Assembly: GCA_964538875.1 (NCBI GenBank)
Contig: CAZIHO010000144.1
Location: forward strand, 1-7,439
Reading direction: 5' to 3'
Length of the DNA: 7,439 nucleotides
Source of the DNA: CAZIHO01 sp964538875
GTDB lineage: Bacteria > Pseudomonadota > Gammaproteobacteria > Chromatiales > Chromatiaceae
This document shows, piece by piece, positions 6,167-7,439 of the stretch. The notes below the pieces were generated by a model that had not been told where the DNA came from, did no database searches, and worked only from the letters and a program-made list of their open reading frames with translations. Positions within the stretch are counted from its first letter, which is position 1, and each line of letters begins with the position of its first letter. The translations under genes and the position numbers were made by a program.

Positions 6167-6906
6167 ACATCACCGGCCTCGACCCCGGTATCCTCCTGCC
6201 CGCCTTCGCAGCGGGCCTGTTGGTGCTCGCCACCCATGTGCCTTTTGGCATGGCTGTCCTCAAGCGAGGCATCGTCTTTCTGGACCTGGCCATCGCCCAG
6301 ATCGCTGGGCTAGGCGTGGTGGTGGTGCATGCCTGGGCCGGTGACGAGGCGTCCACCTGGCTGACCCAAGCTGGCGCGGTCACGGCGGCACTTGTCGGTG
6401 CTTTGTTCCTCCATTGGATGGAGAAGAAGGCGCCGCAGCGGCAAGAGGCCATCATCGGTGTGGTTTTTGCCGCCGCCGCCTGCGCCTCGCTGGTACTGAT
6501 GAGCCGGGACCCCCAGGGCGCCGAGCAGTTGCAGGACCTGTTGATAGGCCAGATTCTTTGGACCACCTGGCCCAGCCTGCAGCCCCTCGTGGCTATCACC
6601 GGCGTCGTCCTGGTGGCCTGGTTTGGCTCGCGCGGACAAGAATCGTCTCTAGTATTCTACCTGCTGTTCGCAGTTACCATCACCGCCTCGGTGCAGCTGG
6701 TCGGTATCTACCTGGTTTTCGCCAGCCTGATCGTGCCGGCCCTAACGGCGGAAGGACGCCTGGGCCGGGGCTATCTACTTGGCGCCGCAGGTTATGGGTT
6801 AGGCTTGGCAGCGTCTGGGATGCTGGATTTGCCCGCTGGCGCCGCCATCGTTTTGGCGATGGCAGTTATCGCGGCAACCGCCGCCTACCTTGGCACCAAA
6901 CCCTGA
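6163..6906 (+). CDS. znuB: ZnuB-like ABC-3 family zinc transporter permease
   Basis: This polytopic inner-membrane protein of 247 residues belongs to the ABC-3 permease family that moves zinc or manganese into the cytoplasm. Diagnostic stretches are GIVFLDLAIAQIAGLG (36-51), RQEAIIGVVFAAAA (about 92-105) and VQLVGIYLVFASLIVPAL (177-194). About seven or eight hydrophobic helices can be drawn. It is slightly shorter than typical ZnuB. The ATG lies in an ATGA overlap with the binding-protein gene, with only a weak GGGGCG upstream, so translation is probably coupled. No ZnuC-type ATPase lies between it and the binding protein or directly after it; the only ATPase in the window is of the MacB/LolD class. 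An ATPase elsewhere in the genome must be assumed. Confidence 0.88.
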   Translation: MNITGLDPGILLPAFAAGLLVLATHVPFGMAVLKRGIVFLDLAIAQIAGLGVVVVHAWAGDEASTWLTQAGAVTAALVGALFLHWMEKKAPQRQEAIIGVVFAAAACASLVLMSRDPQGAEQLQDLLIGQILWTTWPSLQPLVAITGVVLVAWFGSRGQESSLVFYLLFAVTITASVQLVGIYLVFASLIVPALTAEGRLGRGYLLGAAGYGLGLAASGMLDLPAGAAIVLAMAVIAATAAYLGTKP

Positions 6907-6934
6907 TCAAACCACACCACCGTGGGAGATATTC

Positions 6935-7439
6935 ATGAAATCCTGCCTTTGCCTACTGGCTGCATTGTTCGCCGCCTCGCCCCTGTTTGCCGCTGATTAC
7001 CAGGAGATTAGCTGGGACGACTTAATGCCCTCGGGCTGGAACCCCATGAAAGCCATCAGCGACTTGAAGCTAAACAAGCTGAAGGACTCCGACCCCAAGG
7101 CTATGGAGGTAATGGACAAGATCAAGGCCATGTGGAGCGAAGCCCCCACCAATCCGGAGATCGCCGGCAAGGCGGTTCGGCTCCAAGGCTTCATGGTGCC
7201 GCTGGAGTTTGGCAAGAAGGAAATCAAAGAATTCCTCCTGGTGCCTTATTTTGGCGCCTGTATCCATGTACCACCCCCGCCTGCCAACCAAATCGTTCAT
7301 GTCGTGCCGGACAAGCCGGTGCCGGTCACTACCGGCATGGACGTGGTCTGGGTGGAGGGAGTGATAGAAACGGTTGATTCGCACACCGGCCTGGGCGATT
7401 CCGGTTACCACCTGCAGGCTACCAAGGTCGAACCCGACC
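6935..7439 (+). CDS. DUF3299 periplasmic protein (PA4066-like), 3' end beyond window
   Basis: The frame is open from ATG 6935 to the right edge, 168 codons, probably nearly the full protein. GGGAGA at 6924-6929 is a strong ribosome binding site. Residues 1-19 form a signal peptide (cleavage near LFA or FAA). The family hallmark VPYFGACIHVPPPPANQIV is at 103-121, with Cys109 and His111 as possible metal or redox residues. Downstream, VTTGMDVVWVEGVIET also fits the family. In Pseudomonas the homologous gene (PA4066) directly follows the FtsX-type permease in a zinc-repressed operon. Here it has been placed after the Znu-like pair, 28 bases behind the permease gene. Biochemical function is not known; a role in periplasmic zinc handling is inferred from its steady association with DUF2796 and MacB-like genes. 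Confidence 0.85.
   Translation, partial: MKSCLCLLAALFAASPLFAADYQEISWDDLMPSGWNPMKAISDLKLNKLKDSDPKAMEVMDKIKAMWSEAPTNPEIAGKAVRLQGFMVPLEFGKKEIKEFLLVPYFGACIHVPPPPANQIVHVVPDKPVPVTTGMDVVWVEGVIETVDSHTGLGDSGYHLQATKVEPD

Overview
The window reads as one long plus-strand zinc-acquisition locus from a GC-rich proteobacterium. Codon use is strongly GC3-biased, and the DUF2796 / MacB-type ABC / DUF3299 set is typical of Gammaproteobacteria and some Betaproteobacteria. I cannot name a genus. There are no RNA genes, insertion sequences or CRISPR repeats. Eight genes lie head to tail, with two 4-base ATGA overlaps in the Zrg-like block and one in the Znu-like block. A fragment of an unrecognised gene lies upstream.

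Layout. Bases 1-177 hold the open 3' end of a possible upstream gene. Bases 170-250 are a dense control region: a Fur-box-like core (170-188), a sigma70-like promoter (TTGCAT, 17-base spacer, TAATAT; 207-235), and two copies of the inverted repeat TGCAA-N5-TTGCA. One copy covers the -35 and the other touches the -10 and the probable start site. This is what a metal-sensing repressor of the Fur/Zur family could use, although the sequence is not the AT-rich GTTATA-type Zur box. From 266 onward: a ZIP-family zinc transporter; a periplasmic DUF2796 protein (ZrgA/PA4063-like); a MacB/LolD-type ATPase; its FtsX-fold permease; a small DUF2946-like His/Cys protein; an outer-membrane beta-barrel protein with an N-terminal coiled coil; a ZnuA-like solute-binding protein; a ZnuB-like permease; and a DUF3299 periplasmic protein running off the right edge.

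How they may work together. The barrel protein could admit metal through the outer membrane. The DUF2796 and DUF3299 proteins and the ZnuA-like protein could bind or move zinc in the periplasm. ZnuB and the ZIP protein could carry it across the inner membrane. The ATPase/FtsX pair resembles the Zur-controlled PA4063-PA4066 and Vibrio zrg systems, whose mechanism is not settled. The main oddities are a ZnuA-ZnuB pair with no ZnuC beside it, a DUF2796 protein without the usual long His/Asp-rich loop, and a twin operator whose sequence does not match the usual Zur box. No regulator gene is in the window.
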